This document shows positions 28,385 to 36,404 of a DNA stretch of 64,000 nucleotides, piece after piece. Under the pieces are notes generated by a model. That model was not told the origin of the DNA. It saw only the letters and a program-made list of their open reading frames with translations, and ran no database searches. The position numbers and the translations under genes were made by a program. This DNA comes from Nitrosomonas sp. (GTDB taxonomy: Bacteria > Pseudomonadota > Gammaproteobacteria > Burkholderiales > Nitrosomonadaceae): assembly GCA_016710135.1 (NCBI GenBank), contig JADJLM010000004.1, positions 186,001 to 250,000 on the forward strand, read 5' to 3'. The number at the start of each line of letters is the position of its first letter. Within the stretch, counting starts at the first letter, position 1.

Positions 28385-29420
28385 ATGGTACAAGAAAAAA
28401 TCACCAATATTCAACTACCGACGGTAGACGACCGTTCGCTATGGGATGTAATTTTTGCGATTTATGGTTATCCAGCTTTGCTTCTGGCACATCGACTCAA
28501 AATTTTTTCTACGCTGGCTAAAAATACATGCACATTATCGGAAATTTGTAACACACTTAACCTTAAGCCGCGCCCCGTCGAAGCAATATTGACTACAGCA
28601 ACCGCGCTGGGGTTTCTATCTCTCCATGAGGAGCGTTACAGATTAACACCAGTTACTGAAGTATATCTACTCGAGAGCAGCCCAATTACTTCGGATTTTC
28701 TGGGATATGATGATAGATAACTATCAGGTGTCTTCGATTGCAAGCTTAGAAGAAGCTATCCTCACCGATAAACCCCAAGTATATGGTGGGAGTAATCTTT
28801 TTAAAACACATGAAGAACAGATCGAATTACTGCGCCGTTTTACAGCAGGCATGCACAGTATTAGCATCACTTCAGCATTGGTTTGGCCAACCATCATGGA
28901 TTTTTCCAGACACCGCATCATGCTTGATATTGGCGGTGGCTCTGGCGCACATTCTATAGGTGCAGCAATAAAATTGCCCAACCTGGAGCAAGCACTAGTA
29001 ATGGATTTTCCTCAAGTATGCGAAGTAGCCGAGGGATATATTGCTCAGTATAAAATGCAAAATCGTGTCAAGGTCCACGCAGCCAACATATGGCAAGATC
29101 ACTGGCCGTTAGCTGATCTTCATTTTTACTCAAACATGTATCATGACTGGATGCCAGATAAATGCCATTTCTTGACGACTAAGAGCTTCAGCAGCCTTGA
29201 GTCAGGTGGAAGAATTGTGATTCATGAAATGCTTTACAACGACGATAAAACTGGCCCATTTGCTATTGCCGCGTTCAGTATGATCATGATGGGTTGGACT
29301 GAAGGAAAAATGTATTCTGGTCTGGAATTAACAAAGATGTTAGATGAAGTTGGATTTGAAGACATTCAGATTTATAAAGCATTTGGTTATCATAGTATTG
29401 TTACAGGTGTTAAGCCTTAG
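28385..29420 (+). CDS. SAM-dependent O-methyltransferase, frameshifted
   Basis: Resembles the acetylserotonin/carotenoid-type small-molecule O-methyltransferases. The N-terminal dimerisation winged helix (WDVIFAIYGYPALLLAHRLK; LSEICNTLNLKPRPVEAIL) and the Rossmann domain (MLDIGGGSGAHSIGAAIK; NMYHDWMPDKC; GGRIVIHEMLYND) are separated by one indel: deleting a T from the run at 28696-28699 joins TSDF directly to WDMMIDNY. The active-site HDW is intact. ATG at 28385 with AAAAGGAATAATC upstream. Together with the SRPBCC gene it may modify an isoprenoid, quinone or pigment-like compound; substrate not predictable. Confidence 0.78.
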
Positions 29421-29451
29421 CGCTTTCCATATGTGATGATTTTGACCCTGC

Positions 29452-30288
29452 TATAGCCTACGTCACATAAAATGATTCGATTTTAAAGAGCTGCTCAACG
29501 GTTTTGTTTTGTTGTTTTCTGATTGCTTTGGCTTGGCCCAGCTCAAGGGGGTAGGTCTGGTGAATACGCTGGCGGATATTCGGTATGTCCAGCTTGTGTG
29601 ATTGCATTTTGAATATCCTGCCTTTTTGAAGTTGCGTTATCCATGACCACAACTGATGCTGGTGGAAGTTTTGGCAGCAGATCGTGTACCGTCCAGCCCA
29701 AAAAAAGTATCTGCATCAATATTGCTGATGAACAACCCCACCGTCAGAAGACATTTGCCGATCAACGCGCCGACCACATTGACGCGGCCCCCTGGCATGC
29801 CAATTACACACCGTGACACCGCTTGCCAATGGGCGCATACCCATGTGTTCGTAGTATCGTGAGCAAAACCACTCGTCAAATAAACGATGACGCGATTTTG
29901 AGCTTTTTGTCCGTCTTAATCGTCTCCTGGAAGATGTGCCGTTTGTCTTCGTCCGCTTGGGATGCCGGTTTTTTTTTAGCTGATGTTCACACGCCGCAGC
30001 GCATGGCCAATACCTTTTGCTTACGCCTAATCGACGAGCTCGTTCTGCTTGATAGGCGGAAACTCCCGCACATCTCGGGCCAACGCGATCATGTCGATCT
30101 TCGTCGCCGGTTTGTTACGGGTCTGCTTGGGATTGGGTTTTACCCAGCGTGTCCGCTGGCACCACAAACGTGCTGCCGTCTGTGCTATTGAAAGCCCTTC
30201 TTTCTTACGTACAGACAAAACTTTGCAGCGAAATGATGATGGATAAGTCATCTACAGATTATAATCACTTTATTTGAGCTTTGCTATA
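29452..30288 (-). mobile_element. Degenerate IS630-family element
   Basis: An ~837-bp element with imperfect 26-bp terminal inverted repeats: 29452-29477 and the complement of 30263-30288 share TATAGC at the tip, TGATT at the inner end and about 20 of 26 positions, ending in TA as expected for IS630/Tc1 insertions. On the minus strand a transposase is legible in pieces: FRCKVLSVRKKEGLSIAQTA, RNKPATKIDMIALARDVRE, VNVVGALIGKCLLTVGLF, VVVMDNA, YSPDLPPLE, QAKAIRKQQNKTVEQLF. Several frameshifts and deletions break it; intact members are about 1.1 kb. It cannot transpose by itself. Confidence 0.85.
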
Positions 30289-30400
30289 TCACAGCAAACT
30301 CGTCACTTTCTTTCCCATAATCTGCCCATTAAACACAACCTCGGCTATGGGGGAGCCAGCGCAAGCGATACCATAACAACTCCATGGTTTGCGTCAAAAT

Positions 30401-30541
30401 AACTATCGTGGAAAAATTACCGTGACCAGCTCTGGTCACCAAGATGCTAAGTTACTCAAGCGAGAGGGAGTAGATTTAGTGCTGATTCCCTACGTAGATG
30501 CGGCAAAGGAGGCGGTAGATCAATTAATGTTTGCCCAATAA
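30401..30541 (+). pseudogene. C-terminal fragment of a TrkA-N/Kef-type protein
   Basis: A 46-codon stretch ending in TAA reads RGKITVTSSGHQDAKLLKRE followed by GVDLVLIPYVDAAKEAVDQL. This matches in layout the C-terminal end of the TrkA-N domain of the antiporter at 25253-26926 (NGKIVGLARDDEHAQAMHEA; GVTRVVNIFNEAADLATDFL). No start codon, ribosome binding site or upstream domain is present, so it is the tail of a deleted gene. It sits directly beyond the IS630 remnant. The rest of 30289-30760 shows no gene. Confidence 0.6.
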
Positions 30542-30760
30542 ATTTTGGATAAGGCAAAACAACTGAATAAATTTGGATCAATACAACCACACATTTTTCT
30601 AACACAAGTCTATCGCTATCTAACTATACTTAAAGACAAGTTGAATACTTAAAAGTAGGATAGCAAAGTAAAATACTGTAAATTAACACCTGATTGTAAA
30701 CATCTGACCTCATCAGATGTAAGACTACCGAATCTTCTTCATTCTTCTGAATTCTTAATT

Positions 30761-31837
30761 TTAAACTAGCCATTCAGGAAATAAGATTAGCAACCCGCCC
30801 AGACCAACCATCACTAATCCACTAATCAATTTAAGCCAGTGACCCGCATGTTCAGTTAATTTTTGGCTACTCAAAGCAATTACTGCGGTCGCAACCATTA
30901 GCGCATCATCTGCAATATAACCAAGAATATACAAACCTAGATACGCATAATGACTGATCAAACCCAGCTCCTGCTGCGTAAGTATCGCAGTATAAATAGC
31001 CGGAAAGCCAGCAGTACAGAGTAATTCTATGAAATTGACTAGAATCGCCAAAATAATGACTGTCGTCAGCGATAAATATAGCCGATCGGCAGTCACTATC
31101 GCTCTCATTCGAGCGTATATTCCAGGTTTAGCTGAATCAGGTATAGATAATGAAAACTCGGCCTTCTGATTCAGTGCATCCTTAATATTCACTCCTCCTA
31201 TAAACAGAGCGAGACCACCCAACACTATCCTTATCGTTGCTGAAAAACCAATGAATAAAAAGATATTAAGCCAAGCAGTCATAAAAGCGTAATAAATCAA
31301 TCCACTCACTAAAACAAAGGTCCCTGCAATGACTGCCATTCTTTTACGATCATGTAGATGCACCAGAAACGACAGCAAAAATAGCAATACCCACATAGCA
31401 CAGGGGTTAAATCCGTCTAACAAACCTATTGCTAACGTGAACAGTGGCATACCAAGTTCAGATACACTTAATTTGCCAAATAATGGTGATTCGACAGAAT
31501 CGAGTTGCTTCGGAGTATTTCTCGCTGTTTGATCAATCAGCGCAGAAAGCGCTCCTCCTGTATGCTCTGCGTTATCAAAACCGACAATTATCTGCCCATT
31601 AATAACGAAAGTCGGAACACCGGGCGGCCATATATCAGCTTGCTTAGAATGGTTGATCAAACCAGCCAATGCCTGATCATCATGATCAACAAAACGATAA
31701 ACAATCCGCAACCCTGGGCGTTGCTGATTGAATTCATGCAGAAATTTTTCTGCACGAGCACAGTGCGGGCAACCCTCCCGCACGTAAACTTCGAGTATTG
31801 TTTCTTGAGTAGCTTGCTGTTGATGCTCGGCGGCCAA
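30761..31837 (-). CDS. Glutaredoxin-CcdA-like membrane fusion protein
   Basis: A 358-residue protein. The N-terminal ~100 residues are a thioredoxin/glutaredoxin fold (VYVREGCPHCARAEKFLHEF, Cys23/Cys26; cis-Pro in GVPTFVINGQIIVG). It is followed by six or seven hydrophobic segments of the DsbD/CcdA/LysE-like type with conserved FNPCAMWVLLFLLS and LCTAGFPAIYT, which carry paired cysteines for electron transfer across the membrane. It probably passes reductant to the periplasm. The frame opens at TTG 31837, yet upstream codons encode a signal-peptide-like stretch (LFLIIISLCWVFQSVSSLAA) without an ATG; one extra T in the A/T run at 31883-31887 would connect it to a TTG start. A partial duplicate lies at 27043-27356. 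Confidence 0.75.
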   Translation of the reverse strand: MAAEHQQQATQETILEVYVREGCPHCARAEKFLHEFNQQRPGLRIVYRFVDHDDQALAGLINHSKQADIWPPGVPTFVINGQIIVGFDNAEHTGGALSALIDQTARNTPKQLDSVESPLFGKLSVSELGMPLFTLAIGLLDGFNPCAMWVLLFLLSFLVHLHDRKRMAVIAGTFVLVSGLIYYAFMTAWLNIFLFIGFSATIRIVLGGLALFIGGVNIKDALNQKAEFSLSIPDSAKPGIYARMRAIVTADRLYLSLTTVIILAILVNFIELLCTAGFPAIYTAILTQQELGLISHYAYLGLYILGYIADDALMVATAVIALSSQKLTEHAGHWLKLISGLVMVGLGGLLILFPEWLV

Positions 31838-31991
31838 CGAAGATACTGACTGAAAAACCCAGCACAGGCTAATAATAATCAGAAAAAGATTTGATTAATT
31901 TTTGGATAACTCAAAAATACATACCTTTATCATCTTAGTCTAAATCTATTATTAGCCGATGCTAACGAAGCTTTATATCATGGCGTTAATC

Positions 31992-32501
31992 TTATGGAAA
32001 TGCAGGAACTTGCGGCTCCGTTTCTTCAACTTCCAACTCAGGGATTTGCTGTTTAATTATGTCTTTTATTTCCTCCACGCGATCAAATGGTACATCGACT
32101 AATATTAGAAAATGACCAGCATCAATCGCATCTTCAAATTCCTTAATTCGTCGATTGCCAATACTCATTCCGACCATCCCACTTAACCAAGCACCAACAG
32201 CCGCACTACCTAATGTACACGCGAGCAAAACACCGCCAGCCACTACTGTCGAAGCAGGCGGGAGTGCAATTGCCACAAGTCCAGCCAACATACCTGTTGC
32301 ACCACCCAATGCAAATCCTTGCTCAATAGCCGGAATAAAATCACTCTTCTGCAATAAATTGGCCTCCGGTAAATCTTCAAGGGGTGTGCCACGTTTAGCA
32401 AGCACGTGAATATGCTTATCTTGAACGCGCGCCAACAATAACTTATCAACAACGTGTTTTGTAGTATCTCTATTAGGTACTAAAAAATAAATGCGGCGCA
32501 T
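31992..32501 (-). CDS. DUF1269-like membrane protein
   Basis: A 170-residue protein. The N-terminal soluble segment RRIYFLVPNRDTTKHVVDKL precedes a Gly/Ala-rich pair of membrane helices (FALGGATGMLAGLVAIALPP; GVLLACTLGSAAVGAWLSGM), and an acidic C-terminal domain (ILVDVPFDRVEEIKDIIKQ) ends in a Glu/Pro tail. The helices have the glycine-zipper look of DUF1269 proteins. GGAGG sits 5 nt before the second of two consecutive ATGs, so 32501 is chosen over 32504. Function unknown. Confidence 0.7.
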   Translation of the reverse strand: MRRIYFLVPNRDTTKHVVDKLLLARVQDKHIHVLAKRGTPLEDLPEANLLQKSDFIPAIEQGFALGGATGMLAGLVAIALPPASTVVAGGVLLACTLGSAAVGAWLSGMVGMSIGNRRIKEFEDAIDAGHFLILVDVPFDRVEEIKDIIKQQIPELEVEETEPQVPAFP

Positions 32502-32724
32502 CATAACCTCCATAAAGTTATACACAACTACTAAAAAATTGTGCCTCATATGCTTGGCACATTACATCGCTTCATTGGTAAAAAATTATTTATTGAATTT
32601 ACTATGGCTCCAAACGCAAATATGATCCATTAGTTTAGAGGCTCACTATTTGCTATTTAATATAAATAGCTTCTAAGAAAAATATCAAGTATGGCGTAGT
32701 AAAAATATACGGGCAAATACATAT

Positions 32725-34140
32725 TTATCTACCGATAGATACGCAACAGTTACTTGCGATCGTAATTGGAATACCAAGAGATTTAGCATCCGTAATAGTT
32801 AAACGAAATAGAATGTAAAGCAATTGGAAGGCATTTAGATCCCAATGTGATGTTGCATCAACCGAATAGTATTTTCCATTAGCGTAGGTGTACAAATCTG
32901 TTCCCGATGGCCGCTTTTCTGAAACAATCAAACCTAAAGTATGGCTGGGATTTGAGCCTCTAGCGATGAAAGGGGTCCTAGGATCCTTATCTACCGCATA
33001 CTCGGCTGTTTCATTTAACGAATGACCTAAGAAATTAAGAATCGTATGAAAGCTTCTAAGCCGGAATGAGCCTTGGATTGGCCATTCGCCACCGGGGTAT
33101 CCGGGACGAATATCAAATGCAACATCGTGTTCAATCCAAGGGTTAATTAGATCATTTAATTCGGCGCGCTCTTCGCAGCAAAGTAAATCAGGATCATAGT
33201 TAGTAATCAGGATAGGACCAAGCAATTGTTTACTTAATATGTAATTGGCGCCCTCCTTATCTAGGCTTATAGCAAATTCGTTTTCAATCGCTTGAAATAT
33301 TCCTTCTATCGATATCAAATTTATTGGGACAGCCCAGCTTCGTTCAAATGTCAGCGGTTCAGCATAGAGATGTTTCATTTTCTGAATCGCTAAAAGATGA
33401 AGAACAACACGGCGAAACATTTCGTAACTTACTCGATCTGCTGGATTATTATGATAAATTACTTGATGGAAGTGTCTCTTTTGGCGTTGACGAACCCGAT
33501 TTGATTGTTCTTCAGTCAGATGGATATCAGAAAAAAATTTATTAAATTCATATTGCGCTATCTCATCCGGAATTTGACGCGCAATCCTCTGCTTTTTCTC
33601 ACCTTTTCGGAAACGTTGCTGTCGTTTCTTTCTTGTTATCGTTTCATCTTTTCTGATTTCATCCGCAGCTAGCCGATCTCTATTTTGCAAGCGTACTTCC
33701 TGGGCCATCATTCTAAGCATCAAATCCACATCAAAATGCTGACGTAGCAATAAAGTTAGTTTATGTTGACTGAATGGGGTGAGTAACCGCTTTGTAAATT
33801 CATCGCTCGCAATTGGATCAATACTAAAAGTGGGGTTTTCTGAAACACTACCACCAAACAAAGGCATTAATAAACCACCTCGATCGCCAGTTATTGCCGG
33901 TGTAGCACCTGCATTCGCTGTAAAATCAAATGTGGCAGCAATATTTGATACGCGGGTAAAATGAAGGGGCTGATGAAATTGGGCACGAACGATGTTAGTT
34001 AATAATTGCTTGGATTCAGCTTGAATAGCGGCTGCATCATAAACCTCGACAGCACGATTTAATGCTACTGGAGATAGGCACCCCATGAGCATCAAGACCG
34101 GGAAAGAGTACAAAAATATTACTCTTATTAACCTACTCAT
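32725..34140 (-). CDS. Uncharacterised lipoprotein
   Basis: A 471-residue protein with a lipoprotein signal: a hydrophobic N-terminus ending in the lipobox LMGC (Cys21). I do not recognise the family. The mature protein starts with an alpha-helical region (AAAIQAESKQLLTNIVRAQ), has a Gly/Ala-rich segment around residues 70-95, then an unusual highly basic patch (ITRKKRQQRFRKGEKKQRIA, about 168-187) rare in exported proteins. The C-terminal half is beta-rich and contains paired cysteines (LLCCEERAE) and a terminal NCCVSIGR. No ribosome binding site stands out. A Spy-like metal-stress gene is divergent from it. Confidence 0.6.
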   Translation of the reverse strand: MSRLIRVIFLYSFPVLMLMGCLSPVALNRAVEVYDAAAIQAESKQLLTNIVRAQFHQPLHFTRVSNIAATFDFTANAGATPAITGDRGGLLMPLFGGSVSENPTFSIDPIASDEFTKRLLTPFSQHKLTLLLRQHFDVDLMLRMMAQEVRLQNRDRLAADEIRKDETITRKKRQQRFRKGEKKQRIARQIPDEIAQYEFNKFFSDIHLTEEQSNRVRQRQKRHFHQVIYHNNPADRVSYEMFRRVVLHLLAIQKMKHLYAEPLTFERSWAVPINLISIEGIFQAIENEFAISLDKEGANYILSKQLLGPILITNYDPDLLCCEERAELNDLINPWIEHDVAFDIRPGYPGGEWPIQGSFRLRSFHTILNFLGHSLNETAEYAVDKDPRTPFIARGSNPSHTLGLIVSEKRPSGTDLYTYANGKYYSVDATSHWDLNAFQLLYILFRLTITDAKSLGIPITIASNCCVSIGR

Positions 34141-34294
34141 AAAATGAATTTCACTATTTCAAGCGATATTAACGATTAAAGATTGAAGATAAAGGCAGTA
34201 ATACCACTAAGAATTAGCTACAAGCTTTATGGGTATCTTGTAAAGATTCTGTTCTCAAAATAATTTAGACTTTGTGATTCCTTATCAAATTATT

Positions 34295-34320
34295 TTCAAT
34301 ACGTGCTTGCACGTATTGAA
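34295..34320. promoter_or_regulatory. Perfect palindrome between the lipoprotein and Spy-like genes
   Basis: 12-bp arms TTCAATACGTGC (34295-34306) and its exact complement (34309-34320) separated by only 2 nt. The tight centre and lack of a T-run favour a protein-binding operator over a terminator. It lies 82 bp upstream of the His-rich Spy-like gene and 155 bp upstream of the divergent lipoprotein gene. The cognate regulator is not identified. Confidence 0.55.
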
Positions 34321-34401
34321 TCTTAACTGTCTTAGCAGCATAATGGTAATTTATATTTTAGAACTTTGTGATTCAATCCAACTTAAAGGGGATACCTTAA
34401 A

Positions 34402-34965
34402 ATGCTAAATAACAAATCGGTTATTTTCACGGTAGTTAGTTCTTTGATTTCGTTTGCATTAATAAGTTTGAGCGCTCCTTTAAAAGCAAATGACAATTTG
34501 CATACTCAGTCTATTCTAGTTGCTGAAGCTCATCAGCACGGTCATAAAAGTAACTCCCAAGAAAAAAGGGAACACCAACACGGCATGATGGAAGAAAAAC
34601 ATGACTATGCACATAGAATCATTTTTCATGCAGATAAATTAAAGCTAACCGACGAACAGCTTGGAAAACTTGTCCGACTCCACCTAAAATACGAAAAAGA
34701 GCATAGGAAAATAAAGGAAAAGTTAAAAGATAGCATGCACGCTTTCAAGAAAGCAAAAATGGATCCCAGCTCAACAGACGAACAGCTTTTAAGTTTAGGA
34801 AAAGATCATGCAAATGCGTTTAACGCAATGGTTGAGCACCATATTCAAGAACGTCGAGCCATACACAGCATTTTATCCACCGAACAAAAAGGTCAGCTCA
34901 ACATGATCAAAATGAATCATAGTGTTCATGAAGATAAAGATGGTGGACATAGTCATGATCATTGA
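34402..34965 (+). CDS. His-rich periplasmic Spy/CpxP-like protein
   Basis: A 187-residue exported protein. Signal peptide from MLNNKSVIFTVVSS to about LKAN; then a histidine-rich N-terminal tail (HQHGHKSN, HQHGMMEEKHD), a helical Spy/CpxP-like core (LKLTDEQLGKLVRLHLKYEK; DEQLLSLGKDHANAFNAMVE; LSTEQKGQLNMIK) resembling the LTxxQ repeats, and a His-rich end (HSHDH). Homologous proteins act as periplasmic chaperones or metal-stress sensors (Spy, CpxP, CnrX/ZraP type); the His clusters point to metal binding. AAAGGGG is placed about 10 nt before ATG. The palindrome upstream may be its operator. Confidence 0.75.
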   Translation: MLNNKSVIFTVVSSLISFALISLSAPLKANDNLHTQSILVAEAHQHGHKSNSQEKREHQHGMMEEKHDYAHRIIFHADKLKLTDEQLGKLVRLHLKYEKEHRKIKEKLKDSMHAFKKAKMDPSSTDEQLLSLGKDHANAFNAMVEHHIQERRAIHSILSTEQKGQLNMIKMNHSVHEDKDGGHSHDH

Positions 34966-35147
34966 AGATTTACTGATTCTAAGGGTTTGTAAATTGAGCA
35001 TTAATTCGTTACCTTAACTGTAGCTGCAAATAAGAGCATTGTTTCACTCATTAAGGGTAATCGCTCAGTTTGTCTTCAGGGTGACAATCCGAGACGCCAA
35101 GCGCTTCACGGATTATTAATGTTCAAAATCACATTGAAGAAAGTTGT

Positions 35148-35188
35148 ATCGATCAATTAGGACGAATAAATGCGCCCAATTGATCGAT
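35148..35188. repeat. Inverted repeat in the 34966-35247 gap
   Basis: 11-bp arms ATCGATCAATT (35148-35158) and its exact complement (35178-35188) with a 19-nt spacer. No T-tract follows. The rest of this 282-bp gap shows no gene; the repeat might be the end of a small lost element or a weak transcription barrier between convergent genes. Confidence 0.35.
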
Positions 35189-35247
35189 GATGAAGAAGCC
35201 AGATTAAGACAGCATGGATTTTCTATATAAATTCAACTTATTTAGCG

Positions 35248-36315
35248 TTACTGACTTGTATGCTGAGTTGATTTTTGGTTGAAAAGCAAATTAGGTGGAG
35301 GACCGATTGGTTCAAAATTTTTCAATAAAGGAACATCATCTTTGCTGATCCAGCGAATATCTGTATCATAAGTACCATACGGACCCCAACTACCAGTAAG
35401 TTTTTTACCATCTGGCGTGAAGGTCCAGCACATGTCTTCCCCAGCCGTATTGACCGCATCACCAAGATTCACTGGCATTTGCCATTCGCCCTTTTCATCT
35501 TGATTTGATATCCATTCATCGTGCCCTCCTCTCGAGCCCAAATCAGGCCGCATACTGGTGATAATCAAACTTTTACCATCCTTTGATAATCCAGTCCAAT
35601 GCATATGATCGCGGTAAGGTGAATTGATTTTAGAACCTAAACTTTCTGGCTGTTGCCATACTCCATCCTTCTTCTCTACTTTCCAAATATCACTATCCTG
35701 CGTAACACCGGGTTGATGATAGCTAAAATAAATCAGACTATCGGAAGCAATAATTGGACAATGTTCCTCACCCGTTGGCGTATTAATATTTGGCAGCTCT
35801 GGCACATCGTTCCAATTTTTAGCCGTTTGCCAAACACCATCGACTTTCTGAACCACATAAAGATCGCCTGATAATAAATTACCAGGCTCATATCGCGTGA
35901 AATAAATAACATTCCCGTCATCGGAGAAGCTTGGCTCAAGCTCCCAAGCTGATGTATTGATATTCGGCCCTAGCGTGGGATCAATATCAGACCCTAAATG
36001 AATGGGTGTTTGCCACTCTCCATCAACATTTTTAGAAATCCAGATATCAAAAGTATAAGGTGATCCAGTTGATTCGATACTTCCCTCACGCGTTGAAACG
36101 AAAATTGCCGTCTTGCCATCAGCACTGTAAGTGATCTCGAGTTCGGCACCTGTAGTATTAATCTTATCGCCCATACTCTTTGACACGCGAGAAGCTTCTG
36201 AATCATTCTTACCCCCTAAACCATGCATACCTGGCATTGCATAAGCGGAACCGAAAGAAAGGTTAAGAACAATCGATACAACAATCAGCTTTGATATAAA
36301 GAATTTCGTTTTCAT
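35248..36315 (-). CDS. Exported TolB-like (PD40) beta-propeller protein
   Basis: A 355-residue exported protein. The start ATG 36315 is chosen because TGAGGAAA lies upstream and a signal peptide begins there (MKTKFFISKLIVVSIVLNLS, cleaved near AYA). The mature chain has repeated PD40/WD40-like blades: ELEITYSADGKTAIFVSTR, ELEPSFSDDGNVIYFTR, HWTGLSKDGKSLIITS and CWTFTPDGKKLTGSW, each with an SxDG-type turn. It probably folds as a propeller binding a ligand or partner in the periplasm. Partner unknown; the adjacent ABC-F gene is unrelated. Confidence 0.75.
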   Translation of the reverse strand: MKTKFFISKLIVVSIVLNLSFGSAYAMPGMHGLGGKNDSEASRVSKSMGDKINTTGAELEITYSADGKTAIFVSTREGSIESTGSPYTFDIWISKNVDGEWQTPIHLGSDIDPTLGPNINTSAWELEPSFSDDGNVIYFTRYEPGNLLSGDLYVVQKVDGVWQTAKNWNDVPELPNINTPTGEEHCPIIASDSLIYFSYHQPGVTQDSDIWKVEKKDGVWQQPESLGSKINSPYRDHMHWTGLSKDGKSLIITSMRPDLGSRGGHDEWISNQDEKGEWQMPVNLGDAVNTAGEDMCWTFTPDGKKLTGSWGPYGTYDTDIRWISKDDVPLLKNFEPIGPPPNLLFNQKSTQHTSQ

Positions 36316-36404
36316 ATGATTTTCCTCAAAAACAATCAGGATTGATTCTCGATAAGCATGCGTTAATGCACAATATTTTGCAAGAATCTCACAATCGGTG
36401 AGCA

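Noticed and set aside
29637..30251. Several overlapping open frames on both strands near 29.6-30.2 kb
   Set aside because: They are pieces or shadows of the degenerate IS630 transposase rather than separate genes.
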